DNA of 6,188 bases from Bacillota bacterium (lineage in GTDB: Bacteria; Bacillota; Clostridia; Oscillospirales; Ruminococcaceae). Below are positions 6,032 through 6,188 of the stretch, piece after piece (position 1 is the stretch's first letter; each line of letters begins with the position of its first letter). The translations under genes and the position numbers were made by a program. Under the pieces are notes generated by a model, which did no database searches, was not told where the DNA came from, and saw nothing but the letters and a program-made list of their open reading frames with translations. The stretch is from positions 1-6,188 of the forward strand of contig JAEXNS010000033.1 in the NCBI GenBank assembly GCA_023439605.1, read 5' to 3'.

Positions 6032-6188
6032 GTGAATACAGTACTACCGGTAGAATACATAAATTCGATTTGTGAAATAAAAACAAAGGAAAACGAATTT
6101 ATCTCATCGGGAAATATAATTGAAATAGAATCAGAATACATAAAAATAGCTTATAAGTCTAGTGATATGCCTTTAATAGGTTGTGGTA
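6032..6188 (+). CDS. N-terminal fragment of a possible PilZ/YcgR-type protein
   Basis: An open frame starts at GTG 6032 behind a good ribosome binding site and runs for 52 complete codons off the right edge without a stop. The visible protein begins MNTVLPVEYINSICEIKTKE and continues with SGNIIEIESEYIKIAYKSSD and MPLIGCG. The alternation of short strands and the 'ExxYIKI ... PLI' pattern resemble the N-terminal beta domain that precedes the c-di-GMP-binding PilZ domain in YcgR-like flagellar brake proteins. The RxxxR and DxSxxG c-di-GMP motifs would lie beyond the edge, so they cannot be checked. It sits 22 nt after the FlhB-tail-like gene, in the same operon. PilZ genes occur in clostridial flagellar operons, which supports the idea, but another function is possible. 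Coding status is fairly sure; function is tentative. Confidence 0.5.
   Translation, partial: MNTVLPVEYINSICEIKTKENEFISSGNIIEIESEYIKIAYKSSDMPLIGCG

Noticed and set aside
1..6188. A novel defence, mobile or secretion system
   Set aside because: Every gene with a recognisable family is flagellar; I saw no transposase, integrase, CRISPR repeats, tRNA, rRNA or toxin-antitoxin pair on either strand.

Overview
This window is a fully packed, AT-rich (by eye about one third G+C or less) piece of a flagellar/motility operon, with every gene on the + strand. The codon use, the strong AAGGAG and GGTGA-type ribosome binding sites and the protein families point to a low-GC Gram-positive of the class Clostridia. 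The sigma factor and the FliK-like / FlhB-tail-like pair look to me most like those of Lachnospiraceae and relatives. That placement is from memory of the families, not from a search.

Layout: (1) 3-1913, FlhA, the export-gate protein of the flagellar type III secretion system, missing its first ~50-60 residues off the left edge. (2) 1925-2707, FliA/SigD (sigma-28). (3) 2725-3462 and 3481-4233, two paralogous rod proteins, best read as FlgF and FlgG. (4) 4260-5672, a 470-residue mostly helical protein with a FliK-like C-terminal domain. (5) 5659-6009, a 116-residue free-standing copy of the FlhB cytoplasmic C-terminal domain, without the NPTH self-cleavage motif. (6) 6032 to the right edge, the start of a further gene, possibly a PilZ/YcgR-type protein. 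Genes are separated by 11-26 nt, or overlap by 14 nt in the case of 4 and 5. No intergenic stretch is large enough for an obvious promoter or terminator, so all are probably read from one transcript that starts upstream of the window.

How it fits together: FlhA is the export engine, the rod proteins are early export substrates, FliA turns on late flagellar genes, and the FliK-like / FlhB-tail-like pair looks like a second, accessory version of the FliK-FlhB pair that governs the switch in export specificity. The points most worth a second look are that accessory pair, a 13-bp hairpin inside the FliK-like gene, one cysteine at the same position in the last helix of both rod proteins, and the lack of flhF/flhG and chemotaxis genes between flhA and fliA. 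I see no mobile element, CRISPR array, RNA gene or defence system.
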